DNA of 64,000 nucleotides from Bigelowiella natans CCMP2755. Its lineage: Eukaryota; Cercozoa; Chlorarachniophyceae. Shown piece by piece: positions 35,404 to 53,352 of the stretch. Numbering within the stretch: position 1 is the stretch's first letter; each line of letters starts with the position of its first letter. Both the position numbers and the translations under genes were made by a program. The notes beneath the pieces were generated by a model. The model searched no databases. It was not told the origin of the DNA and saw nothing but the letters and a program-made list of their open reading frames with translations. The stretch spans positions 2,501 through 66,500 of the forward strand of contig ADNK01000283.1 of the NCBI GenBank assembly GCA_000320545.1, given 5' to 3'.

Positions 35404-37505
35404 GTCGCAAATCTTCCAGAAATACTTTGAATTAGTGAATGAGCAGGATACGATGGCCAAAGGGGTCTACTCAGGTTATTGCAATGAAATCAGGTAATGA
35501 TGCGGAGTGCCGCTGTTTTAATGTTAAAATGCTTCTTGGCGAGATTTGGTGGTTCTTCGTCAATGGTCGTCCGTACTCTGTGTTTGCGAGATGAATTGTT
35601 GTACACATGGATTCTTGCCCCTCCCCCTCCTCCTCTTCCTCAGAACGCCCAGGGTAGAGTGCCTTCAGACGTGGGGATTAGGTTTGATCTCCACACCCAC
35701 TACCTCACATGAGTTATCATGTATTTGAAGTCATAGAAATTCCAACACGATAAAGCTGCTACTGCTGCTATTTCTCTGCTTGGTATATAATTGTGGTGAC
35801 TACTGTGACTTATCCTCTCCCCCCCCCCCCTTCCTTGCCCCATTTCTCGCAGGAAGCACATTCTTGGCGAAGTTGATTGGCAGGGAGATTATTCAAAAGG
35901 AAGGTTGTTCCGTATTCACTAGCAGTACAGAATTATCTCTCCTTCCTTACTACACCGCTGTTTATTGTTTTGTGAAGGAGGGGCCTCTTCTTCTCCTCCT
36001 CCTCCTCCCATTTCATCTGTATTCGTAAAGAATCTTGATCATACAACTGGGCCCTACGACTGGAGATATCATCAATATCGAAAGCTCCTATTTCCATCGC
36101 TCCGCATTCGAGAGGTAGGTGTGTTGGAGAGGGTGGTAATAATGACCACGGGGTTGTTGTCAATGGTGGCGGTGGTGGTGGCAAGGAAAGCGGGGAGATG
36201 GCTATATTCAGACAAAAAGGGAGAGGGGGGGAGGGAGGGAAGGAGGGAGAGAGGTAGAGAAATTCGTTCTTGTGGATCTTCTCTGATTTCCACAGTATCG
36301 TACGTGGTTCCTCGTCAGCAATCGCGTTTGTTGTACTACTACGTGTACTTGTTGCATTCCTAAGGTGGGAGAGGCATTTGTGTCTCGGAAGCTCCAAAGG
36401 CCGTATCTTGCGGCGCATGTGAGACGGTAGTCAGAAAGCATGCGAACGCGCAAATCTATTTTCGACCACACTCGAAAACACCAAACACACACACATACAC
36501 ACACACACACACGCAAGCGCACGGGGGCAGGCTCACAGATACATTGTACTTTCGGAATAGTATGCATTCATTATGGTCGCCTCGTTTTGATAATGTTAGT
36601 ACCGATTTCGCAACGTACGCTCACGTGGACACGACTCCTAACATTTCGGTCGTCGCGACGGCGCTAGAGGCAGGGCGACGGGAGAACAACTTGAGGTGAG
36701 AGGCCAGAGATCATTATCATGAATAGTAGGGATGGGACCGAACGAATGCACCAAACACGCGTAATAATCTATTTCCTTCGTCTATTTAGATCAATCTTTG
36801 TTGCTACGGACGCAACGAAGGAAGAAAAGGCGCTTTTGCGGTAGTTGTACTTCTGAAATATTCGTATCATAGCACATATATGTATATAAGAGCGGATATG
36901 AATTAAAAGAGGCCTTGGCAAAACGGGTAGGTCTCATCTCGATTCTGTGGTGTTTTTTGACGATGACGATGGGAGAGGGGCGGGATTGAACCATCCAGGT
37001 ACTTCTAATACTACTACTACGACTACGACTACTACTGCACTTAACATCAACTTCTGGATATGAATGCTTGTGCTACTTACTTACTTACTCATCGGGTAGT
37101 AGTACTCGATCATCTTTGGAGAATAGAAGCTACTGCTACTACTGCTGCTACTACCTATTAATGGGTATTAATGATGACGATGACGATGATGATGATGATA
37201 ATGATGATGGAAGGTGAATTCGCCATGGTGGAGCAGTATCTGAACATAATTTCGGACTTCTTCGTCGGAACAAAGTTTTCTCGGTTGGTGCTATTGTTTA
37301 CGATTCCCTCCCTAACTCCTCCTTTCACTCTCATCCCCTCTCTTCATCCATTTCTCTGCCCGCTCTCATACACGCCACACACATGTGCGCCTACATACCT
37401 ATATAAATGCGAGCTCAAAGGGCGACTTTTGTGAAACATTGTTTGAACAGCTTTACACTCAATATCCAAGAGGACCGTGATCTCATGGGTCGGTCACGTA
37501 CATAA
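33963..37505 (+). CDS. POFUT2: POFUT2-like GDP-fucose protein O-fucosyltransferase
   Basis: POFUT2 adds fucose from GDP-fucose to Ser/Thr in thrombospondin type-1 repeats in the ER. Resolved exons: 33963-34100, 34166-34243, 34322-34390, 34649-34707, 34860-34921, 35189-35268, 35405-35493 and about 35853-35902, in phase; later exons are less certain. The start is a signal peptide (LLRLFRLLILGVVVGIHG). Family motifs in order: YLLYDVKIGEGFNLQKEIFI, WTVVLPPWCFLAHW, WETFFDVQFL, FPVIEYKEYAA, RPYLAAHVRR (donor-site Arg), FATYAHVDTTPNI, SIFVATDAT, EQYLNIISDFFVGTKFS and SFTLNIQEDRDLMG at the C-terminus with stop at 37503-37505. One join between about 36115 and 36360 is unresolved. Its presence predicts secreted or surface proteins with thrombospondin repeats. 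Confidence 0.9.
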
Positions 37506-37548
37506 TGACGTAAAGGACAGGGATGGGAAGAGAAGGAATACAAGATAG

Positions 37549-37648
37549 CATCGATGATTGCCTAATAGGGGATTCTTATTAAGGACATGTATGATTTCCA
37601 TCGATGATTGCCTAATAGGGGATTCTTATCAAGGACATGTATGATTTG
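37549..37648. repeat. two-copy tandem duplication, 50-bp period
   Basis: Copies at 37549-37598 and 37599-37648 differ at two positions only. They lie about 45 bases past the POFUT2-like stop, in the 3' UTR or just after it. The near identity suggests a recent duplication. Confidence 0.95.
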
Positions 37649-37649
37649 C

Positions 37650-39770
37650 ATTAAAAGTGGAAAACCACTCACGCACACACCGCACGTTGATTTACACACT
37701 TGTGGTGTTGTCATCCAGGTGTTCGCAAAGATCTTACGTGGAATATATTTTGCAAGGTTGGTGTTTCAAAGTCTTAGTTTCCTTGCCCGTCAACGAAAAT
37801 TGACGTGTCATGATCTTGGCTCTCATGCTTGGCGTTTAAGGCAATTAATTTACCTTTGCATCTTAGGAGGATGGCAACAAATTTTGTAAAAGCAGTAACT
37901 GGTAAGACATTATTGTGTCTGAGTAAAAAGTATTTCTAGTGCTCAGGAATACAAAATAAACTTATGTATATGCGTACGGGATTTAAATATTGCACCTATG
38001 AATGTGTGTGTGTGCCACAACGCACAACATTGATAATGAGTATGAAGATAATCATTTATCTCGTATGTATTTAAGGTTCGGAAAAGATTTTCCTCCATGT
38101 CCAATTCGACAGGAGTTGTATAGCAGAGATAGTGCGATTGGGTACATGATAAAGGGGTGCGACAATCACGGTATGGACAATGGAATTAGCGGACACGATG
38201 AATTGTAGCATATTGTAAAATCCCCGCATCACTTCATACAGCATCTTCTTCCCAGCGTAGCTGATGCGCGTGATCGTCTTATGGATACATGTGTGAATTG
38301 TGCAGAATTCGACTCACATTGTTATGTGATGCAGTAGATATGTGTGTGTAATATATGCATGTACACACACATGTGTGCAAACAAAAATGAGATGGATGTG
38401 TTGAAGTGGTTATAAAACTTTTCAATTATCATCGCTAATGTAGCTGCATGTGCAATGCTGCGGCTACAACGCCTCATTGTGTTGCACCTGTTGGTTTCCG
38501 TTGTCGTGTGTTTCATGCATGCAAAAGCATTCATGTCATGCTAGCATGTCGCATGTCTAGATGTGGATGCATGTGTGTGAGCATTAGTGTGCATCATGTG
38601 TACTGTGCCCATGGTCTAATCTAGCAATGTGTCTGATCCATCCCAGCATCGTGTCCTCGTCATGTTGAGCTTTTCGCAGAGCACTAGCTCTCATTCGTCG
38701 CCATCCGCCATGCTAGCATGTGATTTGGATCACAGCACTCTGGCACTGCATGCTAGCATGCTAGCATGCCATGTCGTGCAAGTGAACATGTTCCGCAACA
38801 TTGCATCTGACTGATGTCTGTCCTCACATGCGTGCTTTCGCACGATGCCGTTGCATTTCAATGTGCAGCATGTGATCATCATCATCGCAAGCAGTCTGGC
38901 AGCAGTGGCTGTGAGATCCAGAGATGTTCAGCCCTTCTGACATCTAGACATTGCCAGGTGACCAAGCTAGCAAGTCGCCATTGCTGATCTACACTTGAGA
39001 TTTTGCATCGCATCATGTTGCGTCGTGCGTGCGTCTAGACGCATTTGCTGCTCACCGTGTGCACGCAGACATGCTGTCATGGAATGAAAGCAGTGCGATG
39101 TCTCTGGACCTGCACCTGCTGGACGCAGTCCAACATGATCAACGTAGTTGCATCCTGCAGCCTGACTGATGTCACCATTGCTCAGCTTGTGGCTTCAAAG
39201 CTTTGTGTGTCTGTGCAACTAGCGTCTGTGCTGAATGAACGAACGAACAAGTGAAGCAACAAACTCCACCAACGCAACGTGAAACGTGCAGTCATCGTTT
39301 TTGCCTGGGAACCCTGAGATGAACAACAATTAGGCATCGAAGTTGACAAAGCTCACAATGCTGTCAAGACAACATTCCATCCAAGATGCAAGCTTCTCTT
39401 CCTCATCATTCTCACAACCGCAAACGGCATTGGGTGGATGTGTGCCAACCCTGCAAAACACCATGCACATCTTTCCGTTCTTTCTCAGAGCCGAAGAAGA
39501 GAGATGGCGTTTGATTGGTGCGACAACTAGGAAAAAATAAATCAACTCGCAAACAAACTTGATGATTTGAAGTGTTCAGCAACAATTCGACAACAACTCT
39601 GGCGACGTGGAGCCAATCAGAACGTCTTTGGCATGCTTGGATGTCATCGTTGTCGCAGGGGTAAAAATCCCCTGTGTTTTGAGGATGATGGAGAACTCGT
39701 GGAACGAACAAGAAGACAGACGAGAGGCTGGCTTCTTGGGTTCCCTCTCTCAGCCCCACTGTCACGATCG
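37650..39770. repeat. 3' flank of POFUT2-like gene with the largest TGCATG/GCTAGC island
   Basis: From 37650 to about 38230 the sequence is mixed and shows no clear exon. From about 38260 to 39300 it is an island with four copies of CATGCTAGCATG (38537, 38709, 38749, 38757; the last two overlap) and dense TGCATG, GTCATG and TGCTGGAC-like words. From 39330 to 39770 the sequence is more ordinary and likely upstream of the next gene. Confidence 0.65.
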
Positions 39771-39776
39771 ATCTCG

Positions 39777-45552
<5,776 letters not shown>

Positions 45553-45559
45553 TCCTCCG

Positions 45560-46400
45560 GCAAGTGAGTGCAATGCATGCCCCATGCCTATTCGTTGTCA
45601 ACTCGCTGTGCGCATTGCATTGACGTCTATTTTTATATTTGATGAGCAGTTTGAGATGATGTGCCATTCTAGCATTACTAAATTTTGCAATTCTAGCAAG
45701 CTAGCTAGAGTTGTCTGTGATGTGTCGAGGTGTATGTGTATAGGAACATACCTAGCTAGCTAGTCAAGCTCATGCAGCTCAGCCTCGTCCAGAACGGGTC
45801 AGCAATTTGACCTGTGCGATGCAGTTATGAGTTGATGATGAATCTACTCTACTAGTATAGTTCTAGCTCTTAGTATATTAGAGATCGAATAAGTGTAAGG
45901 CGGTCTAGTCTAGCGGGTAATGCGTATTGCGTTTTAGCAATGCCACGCAGATGCATTATGTATGTAGCATGTAGGCTTAGCTAGTAGTTAGCCTGCTAGG
46001 TAGCTAGCTAGGCTAATTAGCTATGCCTATCTAGCACAAGTGTTGGCACAAGCTGTGGCAAGTTTGTCCAATAATTAACAAAGTGTAGAAAGTCTGAAAA
46101 TTATGCGTACACGGATACATCTAGACATGCTGGCATGCTACTAGCATGTTCGATGTTTTACTAGCTAGCTAGTCCTGTACTTTGCCTTGCTAGCTTGCCT
46201 AGCATTAGCGTCTACACTAAAGCTGGTCATTATTTCACAGTAGCATACTGCCGCAGCACCGCCGTGTATCGTAGCTACGCTGCCAGCTGTGCGTGTGTAG
46301 GCCTTATAGTAAGCAGCAGCACTACCATCTCTCAGGGTGCGGCCGGAGTGTCTAGATGTAGCGTGGCTGGAGCGCATTACAGCATCTTCGTACAGTGGAC
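45560..46400. repeat. GCTAGC/TGCATG island, tail-to-tail gap
   Basis: Non-coding sequence just after the TTC39-like stop. It is dense in CTAGCTAG words (about 45700-45715, 45752-45765, 45985-46020, 46160-46172) and GCATGC words. From 46400 to 46790 the sequence turns T-rich and ordinary, as expected near the 3' end of the next gene. Confidence 0.65.
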
Positions 46401-46792
46401 GTAAACATAATAAGATTTCTATGGAGCATGCTGAACTCTTGTCGTTATTCGTTCTGTATCTTCATCAGCGTTAATTTCTTTCCTAATAAACATTCCGACT
46501 TTTTGTTCTTTCTGCACATTTTTTTTCACTATTTTCAATGGTATTACACTGACAATGATAATTGTTGCTATCATATTCCTTTAATTTATTTCCCCCCTGG
46601 TTTTTGGTAGTAGGTTATTAGTTGTTTTCCAATTTAGTTTCTTAAACCCAGAGTTAATCTCATCTTCTGTGGCATGACCTCCTCCTCGTTCTCCTAACAC
46701 CTTATTATTTGATTGGTTGGCTTGGGGTTGAGCAACCTTCGATGCAAGAACCTAATCTTGTACGAAGGAGATTCCTTGACCTGTTCTCAGCT

Positions 46793-48406
46793 TTACGTTG
46801 CTTTGAGATCATCAATTTTGGAAAGTTCCGACAATCTGCGCAATTTTTCCTGGATAGATTCGATGGTAGATCTCGCAGGGAAGTGGGGAGTTGTGGTAGT
46901 CTTCGTTATGGATGATTTAAAAGGGGTGAGCGAGATATGAGCGATACGATGATTCATCGCACCCCCGCCCTCAGACCGTGCACATGTTTTTGGTAACGGT
47001 GCAGGTGATCCCAAGGTGAGGGATGGAATCATCATGATTTTGTGTTGTAAACTACTATTATTTGGAGCACTCTGCGGGGTCTTCAGAGCTAGAGCAGCAG
47101 TACGGGCAAGAAAGCTCTCGGATAGCACCGACTCGCTCCTCTTCCGTTTGATAGAAGGACTTCTGGAAGAGAGCAGTCGTGGGGTTGTCTTGTAGTCAGG
47201 AGAACTCCGAGGAGTCGACTTTGGGGTGAACTTAGTACTGCAGCTGCTCCATCTTCTTTGCTTGCGAGATCCTAGGTTTGGAGAGTTTCCCAGCGAGAGC
47301 GGGCTCATGGTGGGGGTACTCCCCCCTAGTCTATTCTTTTTGCGGCGACATGCTGCGCAGGTGCAAATGCCTCTGCACGCCGGGCACAACCAATTATCCC
47401 TTTGCTTCTTCCCTTTGGTTCGTGGAGGTTGTTCACCCAGAAATTTGAACAAGCAACGGTCGCAATACTTCTTTCGACAGATTGGCTGAAAAAATGGGGG
47501 GGGATGTTAGCTTTGGCCCAGGGTAGAGGTATAGGATGGAGTTGACAAATACCCGTTTCTTTCCTTGTTGCATCGCGAGCATATTTCGGCACCTAATCGA
47601 TGTCCGGACGGTTTAGATAGGTGTTAGTAACAACCAAAGAGTATCAATAAGTATCGATAACTCTAGTTCTGAATCTGAATTTTTGCCGTGCGTGACGCAG
47701 ATCAAGAATGTATCAATTTTTGATGTTGATGCTAGATAGCAATTTGATTTTTGGGTGCATTTTGTGAGTTGTGAGGTAGCTGACACGGACCAGTTTAGTT
47801 CTTCCTGTGACCGTCGGCTTTTGCACTGGTGGCAGCTCGATCCAAGGTTTGGGGAATTCGTAATTGACTAATTAATACGTATCTTCCGTTAGTTACTCAA
47901 ATCAAGATTGCATTTGATTGGTATATTCTTGTACCAGACTGTCAAGTGATTTCTCCGAATGTGTGTCCGTTTTGAGAGACGCTAAACTCACATTGTTCTC
48001 CATGGCACGCAAGCGCTTCAATGGAGGCGAAAATTCCTGGATTTACGTTACGAGTTTATATCCGAGATTGATTCAAAATTTCTCGAGAAGAGATGGGAAA
48101 ATATCAATTCGTTACCAGGTTTGCAAGTGTAGAAGCAGCGTCTGTGGCGCTATCGTCGTCCCCACTTGTCCCTGAAACGTCCACTGAGGAGCATGTTAGT
48201 TTCTTGGTCACATCGAGTGAACTAGCTGCATGTAGCAAGATATCCTTCCTCGGCTTCTGTTTCCTCATCCGCCTTTCCTCATCATGTTTCTCATGTTTAA
48301 GGGAGTCGTCATTATTTTCAAAACCGTCCCCCAGCGTTATGGACAGGAGCAGGGCAGCATCCTCCGCTGAGGAGGTATGTTGAATACGTTGATTCACCAC
48401 CACCAT
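46793..48406 (-). CDS. CDCA7-like: CDCA7-type zinc-finger (zf-4CXXC_R1) protein
   Basis: In animals and plants CDCA7 proteins recruit the HELLS/DDM1 remodeller and support maintenance DNA methylation. Exons: 48116-48406, 47992-48036, 47791-47867, 47553-47592 and 46793-47485; 381 residues, all in phase. The finger is split over three exons: CHQCKSRRSQEELNWCRN, then PICRKKYCDRCLFKFLGE, then WLCPACRGICTCAACRRKK, keeping the Cys spacing and the WxCPxCRGIC-C core. Before it is PPLKRLRAMENN; the N-terminal 97 residues are acidic and Ser-rich. After the finger is a long Ser/Pro/Lys/Arg-rich tail with many SP/TP sites and a KRKRSE nuclear signal. The 47593 acceptor has a TACTAAC branch-point match. 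Another ATG lies at 48445. Confidence 0.88.
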
Positions 48407-49418
48407 TTTTGGTCGATTATAGTTGGAAGTTGGAAGGAGCCACAAATCGAGATCAAAAGGCGACTATTTTACTCCAGTTGGTGCTTTTATGTTGTCGTTT
48501 ATTATCTATCTCATGGGTTTTACATTCTCAAAAGCTTAAAAACGTGAGCATGCCACTAAAGGGGCCTATTTCTTTGGTCTTAAGCTTTAACCTTGGAGAC
48601 GTCCAAGTTGACTTCTTTTTTGCAAAGGAATACTCCATACGGCTTGCCGTACAACATAAATGCCCACAGATCTATCCTCGTTCAGTTCCTCCGAAAAGCG
48701 AAAAGCCACCCGCGCTAGAATTTTCGCGGGAATTTCTTACGCATAGCGGATAGAAAAACCGATGCCTTCTTCCTTTTGCATCTAGGGTTTGAAAGACGTT
48801 TTTGTGTTTTCTCTTTGTAGTAAATATCAAATTTCTCTTGCCTTACCTGCTTTTTCTCGCGATATCACCTGGGTTTTAAAGCTTTGTCTGAAACTGCACA
48901 AGAAAGAGGGGTACATCCATCAGCAAAAGTTGCACAGTTTTCGATGGGAAAACTGTCACCCGAGAAGGAATTCACCGCTAAATCCACTTTAATTAAGTCA
49001 AGCAATTTATACCGGGATTCACAGGAATGCCGGGATAATATTCTAAGACGAAAAAGGCCCTTCATTTAGGAGTTCTTACGTGAAAAGTGGCATTAAGTAT
49101 GAGGTGGTGTCGTCCCTACGTCTTGACTCTCGTGCCGCACCATTTCTCTTGTTTGTACGGCTGTAACCTTGTACGCACACACACTCTACCGGAACATTCC
49201 TCAATTGCCTTTTCTGGGACCCTCTCTCTCTCTCAAGGTTTGCACAGCACAGCGTCCTGTGCGTAAGCTAGTGCGCTTACAGGGGATAGAAATTAGATGG
49301 AGTTTGTGACTGAGAGAACTTTTGAACATCCCGTCACACGTCAAGTCAGCGCGTGTGCCCCTTGTACTAATCTTTGATGTATCTATATCATGCAATGTGT
49401 GTGGTGGCAGATCTCTCT
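48407..49418. other. head-to-head gap, CDCA7-type / ABM-like genes
   Basis: About 1 kb between the two starts. Two stretches are open on one or both strands (48541-48750 on +, 48865-49068 on both) and could be exons of longer isoforms; none joins in phase to either gene by the sites seen. It lacks the TGCATG-type word bias. No specific promoter motif assigned. Confidence 0.35.
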
Positions 49419-50232
49419 ATGTTTCGTAAAGCTGTCTCCCGTGTGATCCGCCAGCCCCTTGGAGCAAGGTCGTTCGGAATCGAGATCAAGCAAGTAGGAG
49501 ATTCTTTGACATTATTCAAAATTCAAAAGCAGACACTCACACTCACACTCTTTTGCAGGTGGCACGCATGGCTACCTGCAAAGTTTCAAGCGAGGGTAAT
49601 TCAATTTATAAATCATCCTAGTTTGATCGTATTGCTTTTTCACCTATCATCTTACCCTCCAATGACGGCCCACATGCAACGAACAGTTGATGCCGAGACG
49701 ATCGATAGCATCATAATTGGGAAGGTAGTGTGCGACCGTAAATATGCTGGAGCCAACTTCCAATATGAAATTAAATGTTTCTCACATTTAAAAGGGGCTT
49801 CCCAAATTGAAGCAGTTGAAGGGCTTCGCTGGAATCGAAAGATACTTCTGTAAGGAGCACCTGGACTACAAGGTGATATGGCCTTATGGCTCAACTATGA
49901 AACTGATATTGTTCTGGTGTTTAAAAAACATTTCGCAAATCTCAACTTTGACTGTTGGATGGGTGAATTTCTCTGAGCAGATCATCGTTTCATTCCAAGG
50001 GCTACAAAACTTCAAGACCTACATGGAGGTTCACGAGAAGGATATGGAGGAGAAGTTTATTGAGGTAGTAGTGAGGGGCTACTGTATTGAGAAACACTTC
50101 AAGATTTGGTAGTAATGCAGAGAACTTTCACAGGCATCTAAGCTTTCCACCACGAGTACCATGGAGTTCCAGAACTTCGTGTCCAACAAATATGGAAGTT
50201 TCGGGTATGAAGATCGATCGTGGTCATCATGA
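49419..50232 (+). CDS. small protein with mitochondrial-type presequence and ABM-like fold
   Basis: Six exons in phase: 49419-49493, 49559-49595, 49686-49723, 49816-49872, 49981-50064 and 50134-50232; 129 residues. The N-terminus MFRKAVSRVIRQPLGARSFG is Arg-rich with no acid for the first 21 residues, typical of a mitochondrial (or plastid) presequence. The rest resembles a dimeric alpha/beta-barrel (ABM) domain: a short helix (DAETIDSIIIG), GFAGIERYFC, a strand (IIVSFQGLQNFKTYME) and a C-terminal helix. ABM proteins include monooxygenases and heme or stress-related proteins; no catalytic residue can be named. The fold call is inference from pattern only. It lies tail-to-tail with guanylate kinase. 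Confidence 0.6.
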
Positions 50233-50280
50233 CCGCATAATGATGGTGGCGAGATTTCACCGATGCGACATCTGTGAAAC

Positions 50281-51060
50281 ACACACACACGCGCGCGCGC
50301 GCGCACACACACACACACACACACATACACACCCCAACTACCACACACCATCACTTATGCCCGTTCGTGCATATACAGGGGTGGATCTGCTTTCGACTGC
50401 TTAAGTGATGACTTTACCGCCTATTAGACGGATGAGGAACTCTGTAGACAGGGCTGGGGGGGTGAAATAAATGTGCATTGGCTCGGGATCTGAGCGAGTC
50501 GATAACTTTTGGGTTACATAAATCATACATTTATAGCTTTAAGATATTTAGTGGAATTGCGTTGCTTTGCGATTTTCTGTTGTATAGTGTATATTTTTCG
50601 TGCAAAGCAGATGCTACATTGCCTGGCAATAATGCTCCTGTACGAGCAACGTTGACGGTTGATAATACATTAAGTGCTTGTCCCAACAATTATCGTGCAT
50701 ACACTGTGCAGTAGATACATTGTCTCTATAAAGCTAATGACATGGTCCTAGAGGACAAATGTACTTGTAGCTAGCGAAGGCGTGCACATCGTATCATGAT
50801 TATTTTGCGCACACAAAAAGCATTGCGCCGTGTATGGCACTGCTACCATCTAGACATAACTAGATAATGCGATGGTACCTTCGCTAGTTCGCTTGAAAAG
50901 CATGTATACATGATTTCTAGATTTTTTACAACAGAACAAAATTTTTATCAATGAGCTTCGATCGCGGCTGGCATATAATAATCTCTAGCTTTAGAGTTCA
51001 GCCAGTGTTTATTAATGCGTACGCTTCCTATTTAAACTAGGTCGTTCACCCGGCCGATAA
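50281..51060. repeat. ABM-like gene 3' flank with weak island
   Basis: A (CA)n(GC)n(CA)n tract lies at 50281-50325. From about 50480 to 51030 the sequence is AT-richer than the other islands but has the same flavour, with TAGCTAGCGAAGG, TGCATAC and GATGCTAC words. No gene seen. Confidence 0.4.
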
Positions 51061-51091
51061 GTTTTCGCCATCACTGTCATGCTTATTGCAG

Positions 51092-51281
51092 CTATGTTTT
51101 AGAATTTATGAACCAATCTTGAATGGCACGATCTATTTGTTCGACTGCATCCTCAAGCACATCATTGACGACAACCTGTAAGAGCAGTTCACATGAGAAA
51201 TGATTAGATATAATCCATGCACCATCTAATCGAAACAAACTTCAAATTATATGTTGCACACACCGCACACACATACCATAG

Positions 51282-51332
<51 letters not shown>

Positions 51333-51367
51333 CTTACTATGTGCGTGCACATAGATACCTGGACACG

Positions 51368-51410
<43 letters not shown>

Positions 51411-52092
51411 GCATATATATTCTCGTACGAATATAGGAGTATTAGGCCACAACGCTGCGTACCATGTCGAAGAATGTTGGGTTTTGCTCCACGAATGAGA
51501 GCTCCTGCTCTGCCGTCTGAGAAAATATGCACAGTAATCGAAACCTAAGCAAGAAACTTCGACGAGGATATTTGTCAACTACGACTCTTAATCGCGAATT
51601 ATGCTCCTTTTTTGTTTATAACAGCACACAAACACGAACAATATGAATAACAATTTAAGTACCGCAAGCCTTCGTTGGATTTTGCTTTCCGATTCCGTCC
51701 CCCGCCCTATGCATGTTAGCAAAGCGTATCTATTGTTATTATCAACATCTGTGCGACTATGCGGATTCGAGTCAGAACCCACTCTTCTTTTCGTCGCCAT
51801 CACGTTCGCATGCACCGGTTTGAAGCAACAACACGGCGCAAACAAGACGATGGCATTATATGAGTTCCGAATCATGAATATCGTATTAATAACTATGTGA
51901 GGACAAAACCATCAGGATACAGCAGTATCACCCCGTAAGCGTTCCTGCAGCGTCTGGAAACCTCCACTGGAAGTGATAAACACGTACCTACAGAGGTCAC
52001 AAACACAATAATAATAAAGTCTCCTGAAGTTCTTGCGCGTTGATGCGCTCTTCTCTACAAGCCAGCCACAACAGCTAGAAAGTTGGCGAGCC

Positions 52093-52128
<36 letters not shown>

Positions 52129-52431
52129 TATACCTGACATCTTCTGCGCAACATGTTCTTGCCACACTTTGTGCCCCTTCAACGTCTATTTCTAGCACAC
52201 ATATGTTCTGCCCGTCGGAGCCTAAAGCCTGCATGAGAGAAGAATGGCTCGTCAGATGCACAGATGTCATGATTGAAGAAGTCGATTGTGCACTAACCTC
52301 CTCGATGGCTCGTTTTGTAGTTCCTGACAATATATCAGCGAGAAGGAATGATGATGGGTGAGGAGGAAAAGGGTGACGATTCATCGCTGCAAATCGTCGC
52401 AAGTGCCGTACATATTGGATATCATGGGCCC

Positions 52432-52481
<50 letters not shown>

Positions 52482-53150
52482 AAGTGTGATCACATCGTGC
52501 CGACACACACAGAGGATTAACACTTGTTCTCTTAACATAGTCTCACACCGTATTGGTTTCCATGTATTCCAGCATGCTCTATAAAAGCACCGTCCTTCAC
52601 TAGCAACGAGAATTCCTCTGGATTGACGAAGTAGTAGTCTTCTCCGTCTACCTCTCCCTGATGACAGTAGAGATACACCCAATAAAAGAAAATAGAGTGG
52701 GGGGGGGGTTGGAGATGGAGGAATCCGATGTGAGTGCTTCTATAATAGGTGTGTGTTTTAACAAACATCCTGGCAAGTCTTTATTTTTGCTTTCCCTCTC
52801 ATTTGAGGTAGTACCGATCTAGGCGCTCTTGTAGTATGAGACACTGCAACAGTGAGCCTATTATTCTCGCTATACCGTTGTCGGATCCTGCTCATCAGAG
52901 TTCCCTTTAACAGTTATTTCAATAAATACGTTTTGTCATCACTGTGGGCTACGGATTTTGTTGTCAAAATTATTGGGTAGAAGAGTGTGTCTCTTATAAA
53001 GGTGTTTAATTTTTCTCTAAATGAACGATAGCGAAGCAATGCACACAGTACTATAAGCACCAGCACCTTTCCCACTGCAGAGGGCCCGCATACGACCAGG
53101 AGCTTTTGCCGCAATTTTTGGGATGGTGTATGAATCGTGGAATTCTCCAT
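51092..53150 (-). CDS. GUK1: guanylate kinase
   Basis: Converts GMP and ATP to GDP and ADP in guanine nucleotide synthesis and salvage. Nine exons, all in phase: 53067-53150, 52815-52904, 52549-52657, 52298-52323, 52134-52228, 51932-51987, 51663-51706, 51463-51516 and 51092-51175; 213 residues, the usual size. The P-loop is LLVVCGPSAVGKGTL, with Ala where Gly or Ser is more common. GMP-binding motifs follow: VSHTTRAPRSGEVDGEDYYF, AFIEHAGIHGNQYGTT and ICVLEIDVEGAQSV. The lid contains ERLRGRGTESESKIQRRLA; the end has FDMVVVNDVLEDA. There is no targeting peptide from the chosen ATG; an in-frame ATG 42 codons upstream (53276) would add a basic extension, so an organelle isoform is possible. Introns hold (AT)n and (GA)n tracts. 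Confidence 0.95.
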
Positions 53151-53296
53151 ATTGAAGTGGCTTCGCAGCTGTTTTTTTGGAATGTTTGATACTTCTCGCT
53201 TGTTGCGCCCTGGTACAGAGCGTTCCTTTGCGCCTATATTAACACAGGAGGGTGGTGTGTGGTGAGCTGCAAGCATGTGTGTGGTAGCCCCATATG

Positions 53297-53347
<51 letters not shown>
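51295..53347. repeat. microsatellites in and near guanylate kinase introns
   Basis: (AT)n at 51295-51327 and 51370-51404, (AAT)n at 52096-52128, (GA)n at 52438-52481 and, upstream of the start, (AT)n at 53298-53347. Confidence 0.9.

Positions 53348-53352
<5 letters not shown>

Noticed and set aside
38200-39300. Island ORFs (60-70 codons) as small genes
   Set aside because: No domain, no consistent frame, and composition follows the TGCATG word bias.
51092-53150. Guanylate kinase as a bacterial contaminant or recent transfer
   Set aside because: It is cut into nine short exons with standard splice sites and matches its neighbours in structure.
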